20,559 nucleotides of DNA, from positions 1 to 20,559 of the forward strand of contig JAQIWT010000430.1 of assembly GCA_034696485.1 (NCBI GenBank). The letters run 5' to 3'. The position numbers and the translations under genes were made by a program. The stretch comes from Isohypsibius dastychi. Its lineage: Eukaryota; Tardigrada; Eutardigrada; Parachela; Isohypsibiidae. Positions 1 to 10,197 of the stretch are shown here, one piece after another (position 1 is the stretch's first letter; each line of letters starts with the position of its first letter). The notes beneath the pieces are model-generated. The model had not been told where the DNA came from, did not search any database, and worked only from the letters and a program-made list of their open reading frames with translations.

Positions 1-1360
1 CGACGAGAAAGAATTTTGTTCAGCCGTTTATGCCGAATGAGAGAGGATTGATCACGGGGAATTTGATGGATATGATGAGTAATTTGGCGAATGCTGTGGT
101 GACGGAACCACATCCGGATTGCAGGCGATGTCGACCAGGTATATTTTGAAAAAACTTAAGAGCGAAAAATGTGAAAACTTGGGAAAAATTTGAAATACCT
201 ATAAAGATTTACAAGATTTTTTTCTCACGAAATTTGAATTGAATTTGAAGTGAGCTGACAGTTTATAGTTATTGATTAAAATCAGATTTGGATTTCGAGT
301 TACTCCGAGTTTTTGGGGAATTATTTACTATTAAAAAATTATTATCATCAATTTTAAGTTTGTCTTTAAAATATTAAAAAATGTTTTTTTGTACCATGGT
401 ATGATTTTTATTGATTTACAGAATTATATGAAAAAGAGCGGATTATTTGGTGTTTTGTTGGGTCCTGGGATCTAGAGTTATTAAAATTTCGAGGAAAATT
501 AGGCGCTGAATTTTTTTTGGAGTTTGTCGTCATTTTGTTTATTAAAGACGAATAATTTAAGATTACCAGCTCTGTTTATTATTATGTCACGTTTGTTGAA
601 ACGAATTTTCCATGCGTTCGATTATAACTGAGCGTTGAAAATAATCATCCCTTAGTAAGGACGTTTTTTTCGGTCTGGTTGAAGAATATTATTTTCTAAA
701 CCTTTTGGTTTTATTGATCTTTCTTTTTATCTTCAGAATTCAGTTTTGTTGCTGTTCTATATTGCTTGTCAATTTTTAGGCAAACAGCAAACAGCGCCAC
801 TTTCTCCTGATTCATCTTCTCAAATTTGCAAACGATGTCGATTACCTCTCACTTCCGGAAAGACCAGAAAGCCAACTTCACCCGACAATCCTTTTTGTTT
901 TATCGAAGAGAACAACTCCACAGAAAAATTTGTTCCAATTCCCCATCTAACCGGAAGTCAAAAACGCCTGGAAGAAATGGCGCATACCAATCGGATTTTG
1001 TGGAGGATTCTGACTTTGGGATATGGTGCGACGATTCCCACTGATGGACTGCTGCCCAAAGAGTCAGATATGCCCCCACCTGTGGATAAAAAGCTGCGGA
1101 GAAAAAAGACGGATGGTCAAGAAGAACAAATTCAAGCGCTTTTGCAAGAAGCTGTTGAGGAACCGGAAACGAATATCGACGAAGCGGAAAATGATTTAAT
1201 TGCTGAAATTCCTGAATCTTATAAAGCAATGCAGCCACTTGCTTCATCGACTCAGAAATCGACTTTGGATGATGATACGCAAAAATATGCGGAAGAAGTT
1301 CAGGATCCATTTCGGGTTCCCAGGATTCCATCGAAAGCAAAACGGCGAAGCGGATTTTGA
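1..1360 (+). CDS. 3' end of an unrecognised gene with two CxxC pairs (two exons in window)
   Basis: I do not recognise the family. Two exons join: one open from base 3 to 138 (ending CCA G before GTATAT) and one at 780-1360 (after the acceptor CAATTTTTAG). Both sides are phase 1, so the junction gives an intact Gly codon, and the intron is 641 bases. The junction falls inside a cysteine cluster, CRRC before it and CKRC after it, 18 residues apart. This CxxC-x18-CxxC arrangement could bind zinc, which is inference. Then come a basic/Ser-rich stretch, a hydrophobic segment (NRILWRILTLGYGATIPTD), a K/R patch (KKLRRKK), an acidic helical region rich in E and Q, and a basic C-terminus ending KRRSGF. 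No signal peptide or membrane segment is seen. The 5' end lies outside the window. The splice join is well supported by phase; the function is unknown. Confidence 0.6.
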
Positions 1361-1640
1361 TTGGTTTTTTTGTTAATTTATTGTGACCTTTTTGGATTGT
1401 TTTCGGATATTGACCGCTTGAGTTAAAATAGTTTATTCCAGTGCTCGAGTCGAGTCACGGCTCGCGAAGATGTTCCGGGAATATTTCATTCATTAAATAA
1501 GAGAGTGGTGAATGAATGAACTCTACCTGATTGTCTGAAAGCGATAAAGCGATGTTATCCGGAATAGATCTCTGACACGAGGGATCCTAATCCTGTGCTC
1601 ATTCGTGAATATTTAAACATCAGGAAATCTTTGGGACTGA
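1361..1640. other. Intergenic gap between the CxxC gene and the caspase
   Basis: There is no convincing coding frame here. An imperfect inverted repeat is visible (CATTCATT near 1488, AATGAATG near 1510). No clear AATAAA follows the upstream gene. Promoter or 5' untranslated sequence of the caspase is likely here, but no core motif is evident. Confidence 0.4.
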
Positions 1641-1688
1641 ACTTTTCGAAAGTTTATTGGAAGAAAATTGACTGAGCCGGACAATTGG

Positions 1689-3475
1689 ATGGATTCCTAC
1701 ACATTGAATCACGGGAGAAGAGGTGAGACTTGGTGTTTCAAATGAAATTGGAACAGCTGATTTGCTAAAAATTTTGCTGAAGATTTTTCTCTTTTTCTTA
1801 TAAAACAATTTTTTTTTGTAGTGATCAATGGCTGTGTTTATATTTAATTTTGTTTTTGTTGTGCTTGCAGGTTATGCGCTCATAATCAATGTACTCGAAT
1901 TTGATTATTTTCCATATTATGGCGAAGAGCCAAAATATCGTCATGGGGGATTTTCTGACACCGTAAACTTAAAAAATACGCTGCAGTATCTCGGCTTTGT
2001 GGTCGATTTTAACCGGACTGCCCGCATGACCGGGGCGCAGATAAGAGAGAAGATCCGAGAGCTTGCCGAAAGAAACCACGATCGTTCCGACATGGTCGTG
2101 GTTGCGGTGAGTTCACATGGAACCTTCGGAAACATCGTCTTGGCGTCGGACGAAGAAATTGCCATTGAAGTAATGCAAGAATAAGTACACATAAAATACA
2201 AGTGCTATTCAGGTTCTAGTTAGTTAATTTAAAGGTGGTTAGGTAATTTACAGTTAATTAGTTAATGTGCAAATTTTCATTGAAAAAAACGGAATATTTA
2301 ATTCATGGAATTGATGTTCGACAAAAACAAGAAACAAACTAAATAATATTTTAAATAAGATTTCACGATTGAGCATCAATCATGACATTTGATTTTTCAG
2401 GAGTTAGTATTGCCTTTTGAATATTGCCATTCGTTGGCTGGGAAGCCCAAACTTTTTTTCATCAACGTAAGTACCGCGTAATGGATACTTGAAACACATG
2501 AATTAAATTAACTGAGAATTTTTTGTAGTCTTGCAATGGAGGAGAATCACAAATTGCCCCTAGAATGCTACCGGGTTATCCGGACTTGCTTATTGCACTA
2601 TCGTCCATGCCTTACCAAAACTCCTACCGATCGAGGAGAACTGGCTCAAAGTTCATGTCCACACTATGTGGGAACTTGCTGCATTTTCGCGATTTAACAT
2701 TGATTCAGATTCTGAATCAGACCAAACAAGACTTGGAGCATTGGTCGAGTATTACCCAATTGGAACAATACCCGGTGGTATGGGATATGCTCACCAGAGA
2801 CCTTTTCATGAGCCCAAATTGGTCCAATTCACCTCCTCGAATTCGAGGCAGCCGATTTGGTACGACTATTTCAGGGCCTTTAATTTATTAAATAAAAGAA
2901 TCTCTAAATCCAATTTTCTCAATTTTTAAATTTAATCAGTTTAATCAATTTGTTCGTAAATGAATGTTTATTTGACAGACCATGATGTTGAGGATATGGA
3001 ATGGGAAGCCGAATCCAGCGCTGATACCTACCCGCAATCGGTATGCCTTGAATAAACGCTAAATTTCAAAATCTTATCTGCTCCTTTGAGTCAAACATTT
3101 TCATTTATTTTATTATGGTCATAACGTGTTCAAAAACATTTCGTCTTATTATTTATGTTCCACCCATTTATTCTTTCTGCACTCATTGTTAGGATTTTTT
3201 CCCCGGTTTATTCATTTTCTTATTTTGATTTGAATGTTTATCTAATATGTTTCCTGTTTGTTTAGATTGAAATCAGTCATCTCTACGGTCGAGTTTAAAC
3301 GCATACGAACATTTTGATTGATAACTTACTTATTTAAGTATGTGATTTTTTAAGAGCATTTGTCAACTTTGATTCGATTGATTTTCTTTTATTTGCGTTA
3401 AAAAATTTGCAGAATCCCGATGAACAATTTGACTTGCATCGAAAAAATTGCGAAGAAGTTTCGAAAAAAAGATGA
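1689..3475 (+). CDS. Caspase-family cysteine protease (C14), multi-exon
   Basis: Caspases are cysteine proteases that cut after Asp in apoptosis and related signalling. Exons: up to 1722, 1871-2169, 2401-2466, 2529-2859, then probably 2979-3040 and 3413-3475. All junction phases agree (1, 0, 0, 1, 0). Visible landmarks are the start SYTLNHGRRGYALIIN; the S1-pocket Arg in YRHGGFSDTVNL; the catalytic His in SSHG; KPKLFF leading into INSCNGGE with the catalytic Cys; and the p10 features SYRSRRTGSKF, LCGNLL and MLTRDLFM. The usual QACRG is SCNGG here, so the S1 Gln position is Asn. If exon 4 is not spliced at 2859 the protein stops at 2889-2891, just before an AATAAA. The first in-frame ATG is 1689, giving almost no prodomain; the frame is open back to a TGA at 1638 and an acceptor near 1644 is possible. 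Family identity is firm; the start and the last two exons are less so. Confidence 0.85.
2891..2896 (+). promoter_or_regulatory. Possible polyadenylation signal AATAAA
   Basis: AATAAA overlaps the stop codon of the unspliced caspase exon 4 (stop 2889-2891). It would fit a short transcript form that ends here rather than splicing on to 2979. Confidence 0.3.
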
Positions 3476-4050
3476 ATTTCAAGATTTTGCAGCCAAATTT
3501 TCTGTTCATTGTTCTGGAAATTGTTTGTTTATTGTTGAACCCAATATCGAGATCTTCACTTTTGAAGAATTTGTTTTCCGGGCTTTATTCATTTTGCCCT
3601 GTATGGATTTATTACAGATTCAATCTAAATTCTGTTCTACTGTAGAATGTTCTGCTCGAAGTAAACTGAAAACTCGTTTTTTGAATTAGTATGCCGGTTC
3701 GGGTCGCTAGGAAAATATTTCAAGTTCTGTACTTGACCAACGATATAATTTGCAGTTTGCTGTTTCATCCAGTTTCGTTGCTGCTCAGTTTCTAATGTTT
3801 GTGTTCATAAGCGTGTTAATAATGCTCCAGTGTAAGCATAAAAACCCTGCCATATGCTCACATATGGTTTCTGAAATTGATACTCACACGTTCTGGTGAA
3901 TTATATTCATTAATTTTCAGTATGTTCAGATACTAGAATTAAAAAAATCCACTTTGCTCGCGTAGCCTTTTAACAATGGAAACACGTTTTTCCGGCTCAC
4001 TTTCGTGAACAAAAAGATCGATGAACTTTTTTTGATATGGTCGGATAAAG
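3476..4050. other. Gap between the caspase and the Cobl-like gene
   Basis: Short open frames occur, for example a 34-codon frame starting ATG at 3691 and a 10-codon one near 3976, but none has family similarity that I can see. The missing first exon or exons and the promoter of the Cobl-like gene probably lie here. I could not place them. Confidence 0.3.
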
Positions 4051-7000
4051 GAAAAAGACTCGTTCGTACAACTCAAAGCCTACCGTATGTATATTGAAAA
4101 AATCAGATCGAGCAAATTCCAGCTTGTTGATTTTGTTGAAAAGAAAATGTACTTGCAGAAAACATTTCGACTGGAAATCAAGTTGCCCCACAAGCAGAAG
4201 ACATTTCTCAGCGTCAAGCCGGATTTGACATTACAAGATGTGCTCAATGAAGTCTGCCGTGAAAAGCTGCTGGATGCTTGTTTATTCACATTGAGGAATC
4301 CCGGGAATCCCGACCAACAGTTGGACATGTACCGGAAAATCGGCGAGGAAAGAACCAATGTTGTCGACCTCATTCCGGCTGTTGAAGGTGAGTCGCATTT
4401 TTGTGGAATTTGATTTCGTGGGTGAATGGTCTTTTAGAGCGGATATTTCATGGTCGTTTTATTTTTATCACCAGATGCACCTGTTCGTGATAATCGCAAA
4501 TTCGGAACTTCATCGCAAATTAATATGGAACCACCTGGCAGCCATGTTTATGAGAAGAAGGGATTTGGAGATATATTTCGCATGTGCCGAAAAAAGCGAT
4601 CGGTAAGTGAGCATTTTTTGTGTATTTTGATACATTGGCTAGTAAAGTGTAATCGGAATCTAGTTTATAGTCAGAAATCACCGTATTTTTCGATTTGTAT
4701 TTTGTTCATTTTCGAGAAAATCCGGTTCTCTTAATCGTACTTTGATGGAAAATATGAGGATTCTAAATTTTTGAAACGAATTCAAATCTGATGTGGATTT
4801 TGAAACTTTGACATTTTTTCGGAAAGAAATCCATAGATCCCGTCACATGATAATCGAACGATAAAATGGCGCACTTGTTTGACATGTATTTTAATAACAA
4901 AATATCCGAGCTATCCGAGTACATTTATTAGCTTTCAATCAGCTGAATTATTGTTATGACTCAAAATTCGAAATTTCAAAGATGTACTGTATCCAAATTT
5001 TAAATTGTGAAGATGATTCACAGATGGTATTTGGTCACGCAGACAACCTTATATTGGCCGAAAAAATTTGCACTTTTCATGGATATCAGTTAGATTTTGC
5101 GACTATTCCCGTTCTGAAATCTGATAAGAAGTTCATTTTTACGAAATTTGGCGAATAAGATTCGGGTTGTAAGGCTCTATCATACCCATTTTCTACCGTC
5201 TGTACTTTACCGTCTGTATCTCGAATATGAGAGCTACAATATTCGTCCCTAGCAGCAGATTCGCTTTTTGAATTCTTTGAAAATATCTCTTATTCATTCC
5301 AGCATGCTCCTAAGCACTTCGCTCCGGTCGACCCTTCCATGACCCGTGAATTCCCGCTCAAAAACTCTCGCGACCTCAGCGAAAGTATGGTCAGTCTCGG
5401 TACAGACTACAACTCTGCTCGCGATTTCCCCAGCCGTCCCTCTAACAAGCGTCCAGCCCTCCAAAATGGACGCCACGAACCGGAAAACATTTCCCCGACC
5501 ACCGAGGGACGAGTTCGTCACAACTCCGAGTCAAGTGGCTTTAATGAATCAGTTGTCTTGAGTATATCACCGGAGCGCGACGGATGCCTGGCCGATGACC
5601 AGCAGAGTCCATCTCCTGTCAATGATGTCGTCTCGGGAGATGCTAAATGGAGCAAACCGGTTCCCACGCCGCGGAGTACGACATCTACACCGGATTCGGC
5701 CTTGAAATCAACGAGTGAAGCTGGAACCAAGATGGCGGCCGGGGCGAGCCGGAAGAAGGCGCCTGCACCACTTCCGCCGGGGAATGGGAAAGAAGCGGTT
5801 GGAAAGTTGAGCCGAAGTGGCAGTGTTTGTTCACCAGAAGGTAATACTAACGCAGGCACTAACATTTTTAGAAGTACTGGAATACGCGGGAGTTTTCAAA
5901 AACGCTGAATTATGTCGTTTTAAATTGGTGGCGGTGAAAACATCAATAAAAATAATGCAGACAGAGATGTTTTTGTTTTGGCAAAAAATCGCCTGAACGG
6001 ATTCTCATCTTGAAAATCCTAAAATTACGATTTATACATCCGATTTATGTTTTGTAGTAAAAGCAGACAGTAGATCTCCAAGTGGATCCAGAAGAATTAT
6101 TTCCCGACAAATTAGTGCCACTTCGGTTTCTAGTCGAGAAACCAACGGATCGACGAATGATAAGCAGGGATTACTGCAAAATAATTCAAGTGACACTCTC
6201 CAATCCGTCACGCCCGTCGAAAAACCAAAAGGCATGTTCGATCATGAAGAAAACTTTTTCTTTATCTTTTATACTTTATCCGTATCTTTTAGCCAGAAAA
6301 ATATGATATGGTTTTTTTGATTTTTTGTTGTGGTTTCAGCTGAAAGGGGTGATGACATCGGCAGTTTTTCATTTGAAGACACAGCCCGCTCCACTTCCGG
6401 TTCAGTTGTTGGGGAGAACTTCGATGCGGAATCTTCGGACGGCTCAGTTGGGACTGGTCGAAATGTAATTCAGAGTGAAGTCGACGTCCACAGTCCGCCA
6501 GCTTCGATCCATGAAGACCGGAATCTGGAATGGGACTCCAATTCAAGAGCGCCGGATGACGAACCGGAAGTGCGCACTTCGTCGGTATCGTCAGTTGATT
6601 CATGGGCGCATTTGAGGAAAGGCAAAGGTCAACAGGATGAAAAAGACGCGGAGGATAACAGATCACCGAAGTCGCCATCCGTTTCAATTTCGGATGTTCA
6701 AATTCACGAGAACAAAGTGACCATGCCGGAAGTTCCATCGGAAGAATCAAAAAAATTGCAATTGGTGAGCCTCATCTAAGTCGAAAAAATAAAGTTTCAA
6801 TCCATAATTGTTCTCAGTCAGAGTTTTTTCTCAAACACATTTTCTAACATTTTTTCAGGCCAAATACGATTACTCATACATAACGAAAATTCAATTTTAT
6901 CCCATTTGCTTTTGAACCTGCAGTAGAAATGGCAGGTGATTTGGAATCAGAACAGCTGGCTGAATGATGATTTACTGAACGAGTTTGATTCGAATTTGAT

Positions 7001-8825
7001 TGATTCGTAATTAATCAATAACGAATTATTTATTTAATTATTTTGATTAATTTTCAATATTTTATTAGTGCATCTCCTCTTTTACAGTCGTTTTTGCAGC
7101 ACCCGTTGTGCTGCGTCCGTTGTCCAGTTCCGTGTTGTAAATTATGATATATTTTCAGGTGAACAAATCACATTCGTCAAAACATGCACTTACAAAAACT
7201 CCCTCAATCGAACCGGAAGTTCTGTCTTCGGCGCAACAGCCTACCTCCTCAAAGCCGTCTTCTCCGGAAGTGGTTCCCTTGTCGAAACCATCTCCTTTGC
7301 CAAAGCTTTTCATTCCACCAGTGACCCAGCACACCCCGTCTCAACCATCTCCCTCGCCATCAACAAGTTCAACAGCGACCTCTCTGTCATCTCTTCGGGA
7401 ACCTCCTCCACTTCCGGATTCCACTCCACCGGTTGTCGCTGTTCCCGTCAAGCCGAAATTCATACGAGCTGACCTGACTTCCGCTCCAACCGGAAGTGAA
7501 ACCAAACCAGCTTCCCGAGACGAATTATTGAAGGAAATGAAACTGGTTCAGGAAATGATTGGTTCGATGAATGAACAGCTCCAAAAAATCCACCAGAAAC
7601 CGAATATAACGAACAAAGATTTGGCGGTTATTGAGGAGTATAATCGAACTTTGAAAGAACACTACCAAAAACAAATGGCGCTGACCGAACAGCTTTTGGA
7701 GAAAAGTGAGCAGCTGAAACGCGAGCCGACTCCTCCGCCATCTGGATGGGAGAGATTGGGGCTAGTCAGGTCGGAATCAGGAAAGGAGGAGAAAAATAAA
7801 GTCGGGAATAATTTCTTGGATTGGCGGAAGAACTTCGCAGCGGCCTCACTTCCAATCCAGAAAGTTCCGGTTGTGATCAAACATTTAGGATCAATTATTC
7901 CGGATGAAAATCGCCCGATTTATTCCGTGGATACAAATGGGAATGAGTTGCTAGAGGCGAAGCTTATCAAGAATGCGCCGGCGGAAATGGTCAAAATACG
8001 AACGAGACCAAAGGCTGCACACCGAGATAGCTGGGTCGTTGAAGCTTCACGAAGGTCAGTCAGGCGTTTTCATTGCATTTCAAATCCGCATGTGCCATTG
8101 TTTCGTTGATTAGATTTGATTTCTCGGAGCCGACTTCCGGTTCGACTTCACCACCTACCCCAACTTCCGCCACCACGAAAACACCACCCCAGCCCAAAAC
8201 TGCGCCAGTTTTCGATTCCACAAACGTCAGCACTGACAAGTTCGCTATAACAAACCGTCGAGCTTCTCAGATCTTCCAGGACCGCCAATCTTCCATGACT
8301 GCTCCCTTGACCCCCAAACCACTTCTTGGTCAGATTTCCGTCAAAGACCAACCTCGTCGATCTTCGATCATACACGAACAGTATGATCCATTATTGTCCC
8401 CGAAACCATTCCACAAATTCAGCGCCAAAGATCCAACGCGATCTCTGGAAAAGCCGAAAGCGACCCAACCGGGAGTGCACATTTCCACCATTGTCAATGC
8501 TGACCCAGTAGAGAGTCTTGTTCGGAGCTGGAAAAACGGCACTCCGACCCCGTATCACCATGTTAATGTGGATATTGGAAAGGTCACCGCACTTCCAGTT
8601 GTTGCGCCGAATGAAGGAAAGGTTCGCAAGAACAGGTTTATCGCCCCTCCACCGCCTCCCCCGAAATTTGTTCTGGAAACAGAACGAGGTATTTCCACGC
8701 CGTTGAAACCGATGAATGAAAGACCGGAGGCACAGGCGAGATCGAACTACAACGGACCGACTTCCGGTGACACGAAAGATGTCTTGATGAGTGAAATTCG
8801 AAATTTTTCAGTGAACTATTTATGA
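4051..8825 (+). CDS. Cordon-bleu (Cobl)-like actin regulator, seven exons
   Basis: Cobl proteins bind actin through C-terminal WH2 motifs and shape the cortical cytoskeleton. Exons: about 4051-4387, 4475-4602, 5303-5840, 6058-6231, 6340-6764, 7159-8054, 8114-8825. Phases match at every junction (1, 0, 1, 1, 0, 2), giving about 1057 residues from the ATG at 4087. Exon 1 resembles the ubiquitin-like Cobl domain (FRLEIKLPHKQKTFLSVKP, LQDVLNEVC). Exon 2 has a basic KKGFGDIFRMCRKKRS segment. Exon 3 ends near KKAPAPLPP, like the family's KKRAP motif. Exons 5-6 are Ser/Pro-rich with a helical stretch (about 7520-7725) rich in E, Q and K. Exon 7 has APPPPPPK and ends DVLMSEIRNFSVNYL, which looks like the start of a WH2 motif cut short. 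Intron 4 uses GC instead of GT. The start is uncertain, and the assignment rests on motifs rather than alignment. Confidence 0.6.
4603..5302 (+). other. Long intron of the Cobl-like gene
   Basis: A 700-base intron bounded by GTAAGT and a TTCATTCCAG acceptor. It is AT-rich, and no coding exon or repeat was recognised in it. Confidence 0.6.
6232..6339 (+). other. GC-AG intron in the Cobl-like gene
   Basis: Exon 4 ends CCA AAA G and is followed by GCATGT; the next exon follows GGTTTCAG. Both sides are phase 1. No GT donor nearby keeps the frame into exon 5. Confidence 0.6.
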
Positions 8826-9402
8826 AAGGTTTGTTATTCAGCATTGATTTTTCTGTTCGGACTCATGGCTGTTGTTTTGGCTGCAGGCTCCGAATTCCGT
8901 TCAGATTACTTGGATGCCAAGAGTACGAGGATTGCTTTCGTGTTTGCGCTTTTGAAATATTTGGATAATGATACCAGTACTTCCTCTGTTTTAATACCGC
9001 TTGCTTTGATCGGTGTGAATGCCGAGGAAATTTTGCTGTTTCATAGGGGGTCATGGGCTTTTTCTTGAATGATTGTGATTTTGCTTGAACGCGAATTTTT
9101 GTGGTCAACCAAGTTGAAATTGTACTGTACAAGTACTCAAAGACTTGAAAACACTGTATTCAACTTGCGAATTTTAGAGTATGAACAGCGATTTTGCGCA
9201 GGTCAGTTTTTCCTTATTGAGAAATTCTTGCTTAGAGCAAGATTGTTCCGCCATATCGACTGACCCCTTCGGTTGAATGGTTCAACTGGTCACAGGAATC
9301 AGGTTCGCCTGCTTCTGAAGTCTTTTTCTGGCCGGAATCTGGGAGTTTTGCAAGCTTTCATAGCGTTGATACTGGCTTGAAGCTAGGTGAGCGGAGTTGA
9401 CT

Positions 9403-9428
9403 GCCCGCTATGCCAAAGGATAGCGGGC
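9403..9428. repeat. Perfect 9-bp-stem hairpin
   Basis: GCCCGCTAT and ATAGCGGGC flank the 8-base loop GCCAAAGG. The stem is far more GC-rich than its surroundings. No terminal T-run follows. Confidence 0.6.
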
Positions 9429-9466
9429 TGGTCCGCTTTGGAGAAAACGTATCATATTCATATCAA

Positions 9467-9487
9467 GTAAGCGCCACCCTCTGGTGG
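9467..9487 (-). promoter_or_regulatory. Possible CTCF-like insulator site
   Basis: Read on the minus strand the site contains GGGTGGCGCTT, one base away from the arthropod CTCF core AGGTGGCGCT. On the plus strand it is also a small inverted repeat, CCACC-CTCT-GGTGG (9474-9487). A single match could be chance. Confidence 0.25.
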
Positions 9488-9742
9488 GCTTAAAGTGGCA
9501 CAGAAGTAAGTTCTTTTGAAAACGTTTTTCCGCGTTGGATTTGAACGAATCCCCCTGAAAGGTTTCCCACGATTTTTAGCGATCGTTTCATTTACCAAAT
9601 TTCATCGTATTGACGATTCTCATTAGGCTGTCGGTTTTGTCTTACCACGATAAATAATCCAACCGTAAAGGACATAAGCTTTTGTTATGACTAAATTTGC
9701 CGTATTATTCAATTGATCGGAATTCTGGCTTCTCGTTTGCAG

Positions 9743-9900
9743 ACAAAAAGGGTCGTCGCACTGGGATGTCAATAGTTGAGAACGTGCCCAGATCAAAAAA
9801 GCGGAGCACTATCGCTGGATTCATTCAGGAAGCACTGATTGAAACGGAGGTTCTTCGCAGCTACGATTCTACCAGTGTTTCATCTGTGGATATAGCCACG
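9743..9900 (+). CDS. Possible orphan exon, unrecognised
   Basis: An acceptor TCTCGTTTGCAG precedes an open frame beginning with phase 1 (DKKGRRTGMSIVENV) and containing PRSKKRSTIAGFIQEALIE and a Ser-rich tail. Possible donors are ACG|GTGATT at 9901 (phase 0) or TAG|GTGCTT at 9924 (phase 2). Basic and helical character looks coding, but no family is recognised. A phase-1 donor inside the last Cobl-like exon (TTCCG|GTGACA near 8766) could splice to it, making it an alternative Cobl 3' exon; it could equally belong to the small gene at 10198. Confidence 0.3.
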
Positions 9901-10197
9901 GTGATTCAAACGTTTTTACTTAGGTGCTTGGATTTGTTTCGGATTTCGAAGAATTCTTATTTTGCTCGAACGATTTTCTATAATGAGAAATTTGATTGTT
10001 TTGACCGGAATTTGTCAAATTTCGGAATGTCGGAATTCAATTGTCGGAATTTCATAATAATTTTTTTCGTCTTGTTAATCACGTACAGTCGGTCGTACAA
10101 GAAAACTTTTTCACGAGAAATCGTTTTGTAATATTTCTGAATTGGACTTTTCCTTTTGTCCTGGTCTGTTTGAGATTTTTTAACCTGACAATCTGCA

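Larger units (their letters stand above)
8826..9742. other. Region downstream of the Cobl-like gene with a hairpin and CTCF-like site
   Basis: Open frames at 8844-9068 and 9069-9263 show no recognised similarity. A possible acceptor at 8885 (GGCTGCAG) precedes the first. The notable structures lie at 9403-9428 and 9467-9487 and are listed separately. No clear polyadenylation signal follows the Cobl-like stop. Confidence 0.35.

Noticed and set aside
900-1340. A 146-codon minus-strand frame
   Set aside because: It is antisense to the CxxC gene exon, which has matching splice phases and protein-like charge pattern; no motif is seen in the antisense frame.
2666-2929. An 87-codon frame overlapping the caspase p10 exon in another frame
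   Set aside because: The caspase frame has clear family motifs (SYR, LCGNLL, MLTRDLF). The overlapping frame has none and its length is within chance.
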